Part shown: positions 28,197 to 38,764 of the stretch, piece after piece
How positions within the stretch are numbered: position 1 is the first letter of the stretch
How the letters are laid out: each line of letters begins with the position of its first letter
The notes under the pieces: generated by a model
Seen by the model: only the letters and a program-made list of their open reading frames with translations
What the model was told of the DNA's origin: nothing
The model's database searches: none
Assembly: GCF_018691265.1 (NCBI RefSeq)
Contig: NW_024881313.1
Location: 1,698,501 to 1,762,500, forward strand
Length of the DNA stretch: 64,000 bases
DNA from: Tyto alba
Taxonomy: Eukaryota; Chordata; Aves; Strigiformes; Tytonidae
Reading direction: 5' to 3'
Translations under genes and position numbers: made by a program

Positions 28197-28202
28197 ACTC
28201 AC
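28197..28202 (-). other. Splice donor of KCNH8 exon 1
   Basis: On the minus strand the six bases from 28202 to 28197 read GTGAGT, a consensus 5' splice site. It lies directly after the position where ELK-channel homology stops; the open frame continues into proline/glycine-rich, CpG-island translation with no family similarity. The splice phase is 1, which matches a split His codon. Confidence 0.88.
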
Positions 28203-28278
28203 GCGTGCCGTCAAACCGGGTGGCGATCGTGTCGAGGAAGGTGTTCTGAGGTGCCAGTAATCCCTTCATAACCGGCAT
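28203..28278 (-). CDS. KCNH8: KCNH8 coding exon 1 (Kv12.1 / ELK-type voltage-gated K+ channel), N-terminal 25 residues, partial gene
   Basis: Read on the minus strand from the ATG at 28278, the exon encodes 25 residues starting [20 protein letters not shown], plus the first base of codon 26. This is the invariant N-terminal cap that precedes the PAS (eag) domain of ELK channels. In that family the cap and PAS domain contact the C-terminal cyclic-nucleotide-binding homology domain and tune gating of the plasma-membrane potassium channel. The exon ends ...ACG C|GTGAGTCC, a perfect donor in phase 1; a following AC would give the His seen at residue 26 in the family. An in-frame TGA (28308-28306) lies nine codons upstream, so this is the first possible in-frame Met, and it has A at -3. 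KCNH4 has the same N-terminus, but its gene is compact; the AT-rich, very long intron here fits KCNH8. PAS, pore and CNBH exons are not in the window. Confidence 0.9.
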
Positions 28279-28306
28279 TTTTCCAGCCCGGTGCGAGGTT
28301 CCCCAT
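28211..28306 (-). promoter_or_regulatory. Upstream ORF overlapping the KCNH8 start codon
   Basis: An ATG at 28306-28304 on the minus strand lies 28 nt before the KCNH8 ATG in another frame. It opens a 31-codon frame that passes through the KCNH8 start and stops with TGA at 28213-28211, still inside exon 1. Its context (T at -3, G at +4) is weaker than that of the main ATG (A at -3), so leaky scanning is plausible. The same frame stays open back to an ATG at 28840, so the uORF would be longer if transcription starts further upstream. That it regulates translation is inference. Confidence 0.6.
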
Positions 28307-28477
28307 CAAAGTTTGGCTACAAGGGTGGTTCGAGAAGAAAGTGCAGAGGGCGCCCGGGGGAAGGGAGGGAGGAGGCGGAGGGAGGGCGGGAGGGAAGGAT
28401 GGAGAGGAGGAGGAGGATGGGGATGCCGCCGCGCCGCCCCCGGCGCCGGGAGCCCCCCACTCGTCAGCCCCGGCCCC

Positions 28478-28515
28478 ACGGAGCGCTCCCGCCCCCACGG
28501 AGCGCTCCCGCCCCC
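28478..28515. repeat. Two perfect 19-bp tandem units with GC boxes
   Basis: The unit ACGGAGCGCTCCCGCCCCC occurs twice without mismatch (28478-28496 and 28497-28515) and runs into a third GC box, GGGCGGGGC, at 28516-28524. Each unit contains the 10-bp palindrome GGAGCGCTCC and an Sp/KLF-type CCCGCCCC core. The array lies about 200 bp upstream of the KCNH8 start codon, so it is in the core promoter or the 5' UTR. Confidence 0.85.
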
Positions 28516-30413
28516 GGGCGGGGCAGCCGCGGAGCGCAGCGCACAGGTGCGGAGCCCCCGCACCCTGTCCCCTCGCAAAGGCAAGGGGGGGGGGGGGGGC
28601 GGCAGACAGCATCCGGGGGCTGCGGGGAGGGCAGGGAGAGGGGGCAGAGCAACCTTTAGCTACCCCCCCGACAGCCGCCCCCCCCCCCCCCCCCCCAGCC
28701 CCCGGCTCTGGCACGGCAGAAGTTTCCCGGTCCCGAGGCACGTTGGCCCCCACGCCCCCCGCTTTGTGCGGGGTGAAGCGGGGGCTGGATCTTTGCCGAG
28801 AGCAGAAAAGGTGCGTTGGCGCGGCCAGCAAGCGCCCCACGAGGTGCTCGCCGGGGAGCGAGGCTAGAACGTAGAGAATGTTCCATCAGGTGCGCGGTCC
28901 CGGGGGCTAGCTGCATGTTGAGGCTATTTTGATTACGTTAAGGGGCAGGCATTTTCAACTTCATTGTGAATATTTCCTAGATCATTTTTTCGAAATTCCT
29001 CCCTGAAAAAATTCCTGGAAGAAAATTTTTTTTTATTTTTTTTTTTTTCCAACTAAAGAGAGAAGCGAGACATAGATCCTAGCCTCAGAGGTCTAATGTG
29101 TAAATTTACAAGGTAAGAGAGACAAAAATGAAGAAGCAGGCACGCCAGGTGCTCCCACATTGGGATGAGTAACTTGCCCAGGCTGGTTCTGTGGCTCTTT
29201 AAATGCTGCCAGATAATGCCCCATGGTACAGTCATTTCACTTACTGCAGCGGCAATGGAAAAAACTTCTCCATGTTCTTTCAGGACTAAAAGACACTTGA
29301 GAAAAGAAGCGTGAGTACACTTCCTAATCTACAAAGCCACTGTGCATTATGGATGGGAAGCCATCCCTAAAATGCTATTTTACAGTACTGCTATTTTTAT
29401 TTCTTGCCATTCCCATTTATTTGAAGTTCTCCCTTTCTCCGGATGGATAGAGGACTTTGATTTCCACTTTTTAGGATAGGCAGCACAGAGAGGCTCCAGG
29501 AGGGACAAAAAGAGGTCTTTCTTTACAACACATAATTAAAAGGAAAAAACTCAAAACCTCCGAAAACGCTGATGCATAGGTTTTACAGCACAATATAAAG
29601 TCTCCCGATGGTAACCCCACCTTGGCTCCAAAGAACACAGCAGTATTTTGCTGAGATCATGAATCTGTCCAATTGTCCTTGTACTGGAAGCCTGTACAAA
29701 ATAGTTGATATAGAGCTGCCAGCTCAGTTTTCAGAAGTGGCATGTGAAAAGCAAGACTTACAGTCACTATTATTTTGGAAGTCTCCAAGATCTTACAATA
29801 CTATCAGTTTCTTAGCTGATAAAATTCATGGCAGGCTTTTACCTTCATTGGGAATCACTACAAGTCTTGTCCTTAAAATGTAGGATTTCTGATACTGAAA
29901 GCCAGCAACTGTTATTTTTCTTTTCCAAAACTGTTCTCACATCTTCCAGTTAAATATAAACAGAGCACCAAAACTAATTTTTCTTGATAGCTTCCCAATT
30001 AGTCTCACTGGCAGGTACCACACTCATAGTTAGGTTTGATGTTACCGTTACCGTGTGTCCCTGCTGGTGAAATAAAGAAAATCCTGTTCCCACACTTCCA
30101 AAATCCAGAAGAGCACAATCAGATTTCCATTTCTGTCAAAGTGCTCAGCAACAGAGGTTATTAAGGTAAATCTGAACCTTTGAAATCTGCCAAGGGACCT
30201 TTCATATGTTTTAGTCTGTGCCCTATGGTCATGTCTCAGCTTGCATTCTTTTCCATGACCTACCCCAAACAACATCAAAGTAGGGATACAGTGAAGGAGA
30301 AAGGAATATATTCTTAATCCTACCACAGGGCAGTCAGGAGACAGTAATTTATGTATACATTTAAAGACAGAAATGTATTTCTCAATTCTGAATCACCAAA
30401 AATCATCACAAAA

Positions 30414-30465
<52 letters not shown>
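30414..30465. repeat. 52-nt G homopolymer
   Basis: Fifty-two consecutive G residues are flanked by AATCATCACAAAA and AAGATACAATTTTCC. The flanks are ordinary AT-rich sequence. A tract this long would form G-quadruplexes, and is also a known type of sequencing or assembly artefact. Confidence 0.95.
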
Positions 30466-30466
<1 letters not shown>

Positions 30467-33400
30467 AGATACAATTTTCCAGGGGAGTCAAATTGGCATT
30501 TAATAACTGTGCCAGCCCTTAAGTGGCTAATACTCTACTTCCTCACACACAACAGTGAGCTGTAAACATCATGCTGTTTTGAGAGATCTATGACATAATG
30601 GCTTCAGTAAGTCTAGAGCTTTATTAAAAGTCAGTGGAAATTTCTTAACCACCATGACACAGAAAATGTTTCAGTAAAGCCTTAGGACTTAACTTGGGAA
30701 AAAAAGTAACCCCAAACAATTATGCAGATACACATCCCAAGAAAGGATGTGTATTTGCCAGGAGTTATGCGGCATGTTTCACTTTGAACACAAATTACAG
30801 TTACTGAAATGTATGCACCATTGGCCAGGAGGAGGTGATAGCAAGGGCAGTGAAAGCTCTACAAATAATGAAAACCTGGTGATGCACAAGAGGGAGGGAC
30901 AATACCACGTTCTTTAAGGAGAACATGCTGAAGGCCGCTTCAACTGTGAGAACTTCAGGAAAGAGGAAGGAAGTTTGGTGTGCTTTACAAATACTTGCAA
31001 TCACGGTATACTGTTATAAATTGGTTATGACAATAGCTATGTACTATGAGCAATTAAGCTTTTAAAAAATTACATTTGTGTTCTACATACCACAAAAAAA
31101 AATCCAAACTTTTCTGAAGTAGAACTAATGAAACATTTTACAAAACTGATGCACCCAACAAAAAGCCTCAAGCTACAGAAGAGAAACTGGAGTGTAGTAG
31201 CATCCTATTTTGTACTTGAATTTATCATATTCTGCAACCTTTTACTCATAAGGATAATCCTCCTTAATACAAACTTGTATTTAGCTTCAGAGTTAGCTGC
31301 AAAACACAGAAGCATTAAGTCTGGAGTAGTTCAAAGCAGACACATTTAGCAGGCTGAAATTTCAGTGAGTTGAGAACAAAAAGTTCAGGAAAGCAAGAGA
31401 CAGAACAGCTGAGAGTATTTAAAAGAGAGGTGAAGAAGCAGCTGAAAATTTGTAGTCAAGTCCTGCAAAATTATTTCTTAATGTTTTAGCAAAACACAAA
31501 CTAGAACTTCTGAATAGTATTAAATAGGTTTGGGGGAGGGGGGGTGTTAAATATTTTCTCTCTCTTTATTTTTTTTTTTTTTTTAAACATTTAAGGAAAG
31601 GTAAGATACAAATCCAAATTAATTTTAACCTTTTTCCAGGAAATCAGCTTTCAGTTCTTCTATATTAATTTAGAATTTTAGTATCTGGGATACCTAGACA
31701 CTCTAAAAGGTTATCTGTCCTTGCCAGCAAAAATATGTAAACAAGAGTTGAAATCTAACTTTGATTTTTGTATATAAATCTATATCCACTCCCTGTATTC
31801 CTCTGTTTACTGTGGAACATTTTGTTGAACTCAAAATATAAAAAGTTCATAGCAAGTCAGTATTGGAGCTGAGAGACTAGGGACTAGTAACACTGCTGCT
31901 ACACTTCAGATTGCCATTAGCATCTACATTGCAAACAAAATTTAGTCAGGGGCTTATAATTCAGACCACAAGTACGATTGGAGAAAATAAGGGGGTTTGT
32001 ATCAAATTACTCAACAGTATGTAAAATATCATCTCAGACATAAATTTCCTCCCACTTATACACAGCTACTTGGGCCTTCAACGTAGCACATGATATTTTG
32101 AGGCACTGTATAATCTCTGTAGATATTACTGGTCACCCAGAAATGAGAGCACAGGCAGAGTTTTGCACTGAACGTATGCAAGGAGCACTATATTGTAGCA
32201 TTTTTGGTCATAATTGCACACCTTCTTTTCTTCATTTATAATTTAACCGAAAGCACATTTCCAAGTTTCTTGATTAATACTCCACAGTGCCACAAATTAC
32301 CTCATAATACAAGAAGTTAGGAGCTGCTTATTGCTTTCCTGGCATAAGCACTTGACCTCAATTTACCTGCTACAGTTATGTAAATGAAAACGGTTAGTGA
32401 AAATCAAATTAACTATCAGAAAGGACTGCCTGCATCTTACTTTTGTACTCTAAATTGCCACCCACTTGTTTTTCTGTTAACCTGGGCATCCAATGGAATA
32501 AAAGGGAATTATGAAAGAGTCTGAAAAGACTAGGAAAGGGCAAAGAATAGCAACCTGCTGTTCATCTGCCATGAACAGGCTAATTTAGTCTGAAGTAGTG
32601 TGTGCTAAGAGTATTATCCTAATAAATTGCCACTGTGCCTAAAGAAATGCTGGCCCCTTTCTTTCATTGTGCACAAGACAACAACAGAACTTTTCAAGAA
32701 TCAAGCTGCGTCACTGAAGCTCTGCCAAGTCAGAGACAGTCTGGGTCGAAGTTTAAATACAAAGATACCACCTCTGTCTCAGGAGGTGACTAAGTTGTTT
32801 TAGACTGGGAAAGCTTGCAAGAAAAAGGGTTACAATACTTGTCTCATTAATACGTTCTTCCCACACTATCTGCTATTAGTTACAGTGCAGAAATTATATT
32901 TAGTTAGACAGACCCTTGGTCAGACCCAGTAGAGAATGCTCATATATTAAGTGGGTTACAGAAACCTACACGTAATTACACATCTGCCAGCAATTCTTAC
33001 TACAAGACTATGTTTTTTATTGTATAAAAGTTTGCCAAACATGGTAATCTGCTTCAGATAGAATGTCTATGGAACATTTCAGCCAAAAAATATAATTAAA
33101 AAAATTCAGCCATTTTCAAGATTCAAGCAAGGAGGAAAAGCACAGGTCAAGAAATCTCAGCAGATAAAGGAGCAACTCACTGTAGCATAACGTAAAGGAG
33201 AAGCCATATTAGGGAATGGGCCCAGGACATGATTAGTAATTAGGATGAAACAGATGAGGGCAAATGGGAAGTAGATGTTGTAGTAAGGAAAATCCAGAAC
33301 TCTGCAAGCAATGTGAAAACCCCTGAGGCCTTAGAAAGAAAGCAGATGTCAGGGGAAGTAAAAACTGAAAATGTCTTTAGGAAATATATACCAGGTGAAT

Positions 33401-36400
33401 TAGACTCAGTATAAATGAGATAGAAGATGAGCAGCAGGAGATGAAGCAGAGCAGCTCTGAAACAATGGAGCACAACACCAGCAGCAGAGTGGAAAGTGAG
33501 AAAGGAAACCAGAGCTGACTAAACAGAATAACATAGGAAAAATAAAGGATGTGATCAAGGACAGTTTAGTGAAGAAAGGGTCAAACAAGCGAAGCACAGG
33601 GGAAGAAAGTAGAATCCATACATGACAGCACTTGGAATGAAGTTAAAGTTTCAAATCTCATTTTTCCACTGCTGCTGGCAAACACCTATGAAACATTTTG
33701 TCAAAAACATCCTTTCTTTTCTGGGCTGGTGTAAATAAAGGATGCAAGCTTACCAATGGTCACAGACACACCATTCACTAACATACTGAAAAATCAACGC
33801 AGTAGATACAAAAGGTTCTAGTTGTACTGATATCACCAGCATGTTATGCTGTAATTTATGTGACTGTATTTCCTTTTTCATATTGTTCAACTACACAGAG
33901 TGATTATGGTCTACAAAATCTTGATGTGGTCTTTGTATAGTTAGAAAGCTCATCATCCATCCACATAACCCTGGTTTTGGACTGTGCATCAGATTTGTAT
34001 AAAGAGGAAATGCTGCCTCATGTCCTCTGGAAAGTAAAAGGTGACATAAGACCTGAAGATAATCTTGTTTTCAAACAAACAGACAAAAAAAAAAAAAAAA
34101 AAAAAGTCAAAGGTGAATAGGATATATCAGACCTTAAAATTAATAAGATTATAAAATTTTTGTTTCTGTCCCCAATTTTCTATCCATAAAAAGAGGATTA
34201 TAATTCTTATCTCTAAGGAAAAACAGGATTATAGTTCTTATCTCTAGTGACTGTGTGGATATTGCTAATATTTGTGTAACAACAAAATTTTACAGAAACA
34301 TCTTACAAAGCTAGAAATAAAAGTAGCAGTTTTATTTCAAGAGATGTTTGGATAGTGTTCAGAAAGCTATGGAACTGCATTTCAAATAATGAAGAATAAG
34401 ACACTGAATTGTTCTATCGTTAATTGAGCACCATCATGTGGGAAAAAATAATAATTGTTTTTTATAGGAAAAATATTGCTTAAAGGAGAAAGGTACCTCT
34501 GTGTACAGGATTAGCATTCAAAGCTGAATATGCAATATCTAGTTTGAATCAATTTTGTTTTCCAGTAGAAAACAAAACCAAAAAACCCAAATTAAACAAA
34601 AACCCCCCAAACAAACAAAAATATATTATAAATAAAATAATCACAGTACAGTCCTGGAAATGAAACTGAAGCTTATTATTAACTAAATGGGAACAAATGT
34701 TTTCTTCTCAAAATCTATGCAAGATTGGATTTAGAAGAGACTGGAGCACTGTAATAGTTTATTTGTGTATTTCCTGGATATGATAGAAATCACATGCCTG
34801 TTTCCTGTGGCATTGAAGGTAATGTTGATGTTAAAGGATCTTGTAGATTATTCTACAGCTCAAAACATTGTCGCTGTTTCATTTCACTTGTTAGTGATGA
34901 GTATTATTTTTTTTTGCCAATTCTTTCCTTTGAATACATAGTGAACATAAATACAGCTTGTGAGAATATTCTTTATAGTAATATCACAACTTCACTTATT
35001 CATTATTTGAAGTTTAAAACTGTTTCATTAGAAAAAGTAATCCATTACCTTTTATCTGCTTGAATTCAAAGACTATAAATACAGAATTATTTGCAAGGTA
35101 AGATAATGCTTAGTGAAAACAATGGAGATTTCAGTCTAAAATTATAAGAAGTGATACTGTTTGTGTAGGAGAAATAGTAGGATGCTTTGAATAAAGACAG
35201 TACTCATAAGCATAGCTCTAGCTATGGGGCTTGCTCTTAAGCCTTAAGCATAATCTTCCTACATGCAGGTGTAAAAAGTGGTTCCTCTCACAGATCTGCA
35301 GGAGTTAATTAGAAATTATGCTACCATGCTTCCACAGATACATCCAATGAACACTGGGAAATAAGCATCTAAGTTTCCTGCCAATGGAGTTTCATTTTAG
35401 TATGATCACTTTCCCAACACCATTATTAAAATACAACTCAAAAGATGGCACAAATTCCTTCACAAGTACACCTATTTTTAAATTATTAAACTGGATAAGT
35501 GGAAAATAATTTCTTCTGTTCCCTACTTGATATTTTTGGAGCACAATTTATATGGGTCTTAAGATCCCTCAATATCACTAATATAATTCACATAATTCAG
35601 TGGTATGCTTCATGACTTACACCAGTGCTGTAAAGAGACGGATGAGACCCACCAGCTGTTTTTACTTTAATAGTATTTCTGACTTGCAAAACAACATGTG
35701 TAATGCTTAAAGTAATAAACAGTACAGCTATGCTGGTCCCTAGCAGTGTTGTGGTGCTAATTTGAATTAATATTTTGGTGGCCATTTATGAAGTGACAAG
35801 AGAGCAGTAAACTACAGCAACATAGATTTTTTTATAAATCACTGCAAGTCACAAAAGACTACCAAGACACAGAAAACTCAAAAGGAAACAGAGACTAGTA
35901 TTTCACTAGGTGTCATCTTCAATTTTGTTTTCAGTGCAATTTCTCTGACAGAGGATTAATTACTGGTTTTTATTCCTTCTCTCTTGGATTTTACAGCATT
36001 TTTAAACAGTGAAAAAATCTCATATTAAAATGTAAGATTAATAGCAAAATCCTGTCAGGTAACATCCAGGAATTCCACACTTATAATGTACACGTATTTC
36101 TACAGCTTCATATCAAAGACACAGAAATTAGTGCTATGATGATAAGTGTATTTTTAATAGACATTTAAAATTAATACATAAATTAGACCAGACAGTTTTT
36201 CTACAAAAGCATCCTACTAGAGAGACATAGGTCCAAGTTCTTAGACATTGAGGGTTTGTTTTTTTTTTTTTATGGTAAATATAGATACCAAATCAATTAT
36301 ATAGGTTCGCTTTGGGTGTGAAGTAATCAGTAGAAAGACGTTTTCTCAAAGCTGCAATGAGCAAGCTTCACAGAAATCAACAGCTGTAATTGAAGCCAGA

Positions 36401-38741
36401 TAATAAGTTTTACTTTAGAAAGCTCCTAACAAGAAAAATTGAGGGTTTCTCCCATTATGTAGTTGTAATCAATGTATTTGGTAGTATCTTTCATAACATC
36501 TAAACAGTAACTGGACTATGTGACCTTCAATTCTTTTAGCATTGTTTTATACAGTAAGAATTCAGGGTTAATACTCATAGCAGGTCAAATGTAACTTCTA
36601 CCTCAATACACATTGTATGTGTTTTTAATGGACATATACTTTAAAAGTATCCTGAGGTCTTTAATTGTATTTATAGTCTTCCATGGCAAAGATTATCACA
36701 TAAATCAGTGTTTGATGTATCATTAAAATGTTATAACTAGTGCCTTAAAAACTTCCACAAAGAGTTAGAGAAAGCTGTTTATCTCTAAAATATATTACCA
36801 TCATTCCAAAATACCCATCCATAAAGTGTAAATGCACTAAAAAAAAGACAATTTATTAGTAAAAATACAGCCTCACCAAGATTAAATGTTTTACCAAGAG
36901 TTAGTTGCAAGTTATTTGCCATCTTGACCTCTTTACTGAAAACAACGGGGTTTTTGTTTGTTCCTCCTCTCCACCCCTCAACCCCTTTTCAGTTTTCAGA
37001 TACAGCCCGGAGTTTATTTTCCATCTTTTTATCAGACACTATTGCTGTCATTCTTTATTCAGGAGCCTGAGTATGGGTACAGTGGTATGGTTACCAAAGA
37101 GAGAAATCCACAAAAAACTAGTAATCTATCTTAATGGCTAGATACCTAAAATTGAGTAATACCAGTATTTCAAGACACACAGCACGGAGGATTAATAACA
37201 GTGTGTTAAATCTATATAAACCAGAGCCAACTACCTCCCATACACACAAAAGCGTTCCTTAATCTTTTAAATTTACAAAGCTATGCAATTTTATTTTACA
37301 TCTCAGCTCCTTTCTTGCTCCCAAAACACAAGTATTTACACACCTAGAACCCACATGCACCATAGGTATTATATGTATGTATGGTATTAAAAAAATACTT
37401 ATGAATATATATATAGTTTATTACTATATATGAGAGTGTGTCTGTGGATAGTCATGTATAAACCAACTTGCAACCAGAATGGTGCAAATAAATTATTATT
37501 GGTTAATTGGTTGAGCTGAAAAGTCTGAAGACAAAGCAGGGAGCATGTCCTATGACAATCTTTGATGTATCATATTTGACTAATTGAGGCAATAAATTTG
37601 TCAGCACAAAGTGTAATAACACCTTGTCTCCTAGTTGTAGGAGGAAAAGGAGAGGATTAGGAAAAGGAAAATAGTAATTTTAAAATAACTGAAATGCATT
37701 AGACTTATTTCAAGAATCCTTGCATCAACTAGAATATGTAAAATTAGTAAAGATACTGCAATACATACATCATTTCTGAAAGATGTTTCTTATGCTTTTT
37801 TTCCCATTTTTCCATTGCTTTTGGGAAAAAGTTTTGTTAACTACAGTTCAGGTTATATGACTTTTCTATTATACCAATGATCATATTTTTCTTCCCGCTA
37901 AAGTCAACTACATGATAGTTTTTTAAAAACAAAACAAAACCTAAAACCACAGACCCCTTTGAATGCACAATAGATCCTGTTTCTACATTAGAAGTACTTC
38001 AGAAGACAACAGATAAACTGTAAGTAATTAAGGAACAAGATGATAACCTGATCCACAAAGAGTATAACAGATAAGCCTTAATACCGATTGATCTGCTTTT
38101 TAATCTTCTCCAACTCATCAACTACTTTCCCGTCTTAGAGTTTCATTATTTGTTCTTCTCATGAGCCCATTTAAAGATGAGAACTAGTAAAGATACTTTT
38201 GCAGTCAGACTTCGTGTTTTTCTATCTAGAAGGTACTCTATATCTTTACAAATAAATTACATAAATTACCTCCTTTTTCATTCTTATTACAAAAGCATAC
38301 ACCTCACTCTTAGTTTGGAAAAATTTTCTTAAATATGTCTTCACTGAATATACACTGAGTTAGACATTTGTGAAGAGAGACACTGCAAAGGGATAGAGAG
38401 AGAAAAGGAAAGCTGCTGGGAAAAAAAAAAAAAAGAAGGCACTATTATTAGTTAGGAGGAAAAAAAAAAGTACTATAGGCATTATTGACAAAGAAATCCT
38501 AGGCAGGAAGATAGAAACTGAAAATTAGAAGGAAACTTCTAATAGGTGAAAGTTACTATGTTTGGCACAGGAATAGGCTTTAGACTAAACCAGTGGTGCA
38601 ACATACACAACACTGGACAAAAGGTGTCTAAGTAGGAGGAGATGGTATCTGGGGAGAGAAGAGTGGGCAGCACACCATGTCAGAGAGTGAACAGCAGGAG
38701 ATTCAGGCAGTGCTTAATTGAGCAGAGGCCAAGGAGAAAAG

Positions 38742-38764
38742 AAAAAAAAAAAAAAAAAAAAAAA
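38742..38764. repeat. A23 homopolymer
   Basis: Twenty-three A residues end a purine-rich stretch (about 38620-38741). No source gene or element is recognised. Confidence 0.92.

Larger units (their letters stand above)
1..28202 (-). other. KCNH8: KCNH8 intron 1, 5' part (runs off the left edge)
   Basis: No open frame on the minus strand in this interval resembles the PAS domain that exon 2 should encode, so I infer that the whole stretch is the donor-side part of intron 1, which is more than 28 kb long. It is AT-rich and contains only repeats (listed separately) and homopolymer tracts. The intron assignment follows from exon 1 and its donor; an exon of about 230 bp missed by eye cannot be fully excluded. 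Aligning the window to an avian KCNH8 mRNA would settle this. Confidence 0.75.
27490..28870 (-). promoter_or_regulatory. CpG island with KCNH8 promoter, 5' UTR and exon 1
   Basis: Composition changes abruptly from AT-rich to strongly GC- and CpG-rich at about 27490 and back at about 28870. The island surrounds the KCNH8 start codon, covering about 600 bp upstream of it and about 700 bp of intron 1. It carries several GC boxes (CCCGCCC / GGGCGGGG type, for example 28489-28524) and no convincing TATA box, as is usual for a broad CpG-island promoter of a neuronal channel gene. The transcription start is not visible. It probably lies between about 28400 and 28900 on the minus strand. The long open frames in all phases here are composition artefacts. 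Confidence 0.82.

Noticed and set aside
27325..28260. 311-codon plus-strand open frame
   Set aside because: It lies in the CpG island, has a proline/serine/arginine-rich low-complexity translation without domains, and is antisense to the KCNH8 exon. GC-rich DNA lacks stop codons by composition.
28203..28278. KCNH4 as the identity of the channel exon
   Set aside because: The N-terminal 25 residues are the same in KCNH4, but KCNH4 is a compact gene, whereas here intron 1 exceeds 28 kb in an AT-rich, gene-poor region. Synteny would be decisive.
28211..28840. 209-codon minus-strand open frame upstream of KCNH8
   Set aside because: Glycine/alanine/proline-rich translation of 5' UTR and promoter sequence. 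Only its last 31 codons are kept, as a possible upstream ORF.
28313..28874. 177- and 184-codon plus-strand open frames
   Set aside because: CpG-island artefacts of mutually overlapping frames with no recognisable protein family.
33120..33640. Purine-rich segment as a gene or array
   Set aside because: The A/G bias gives open frames on the opposite strand but there is no periodic repeat unit, domain or splice context.
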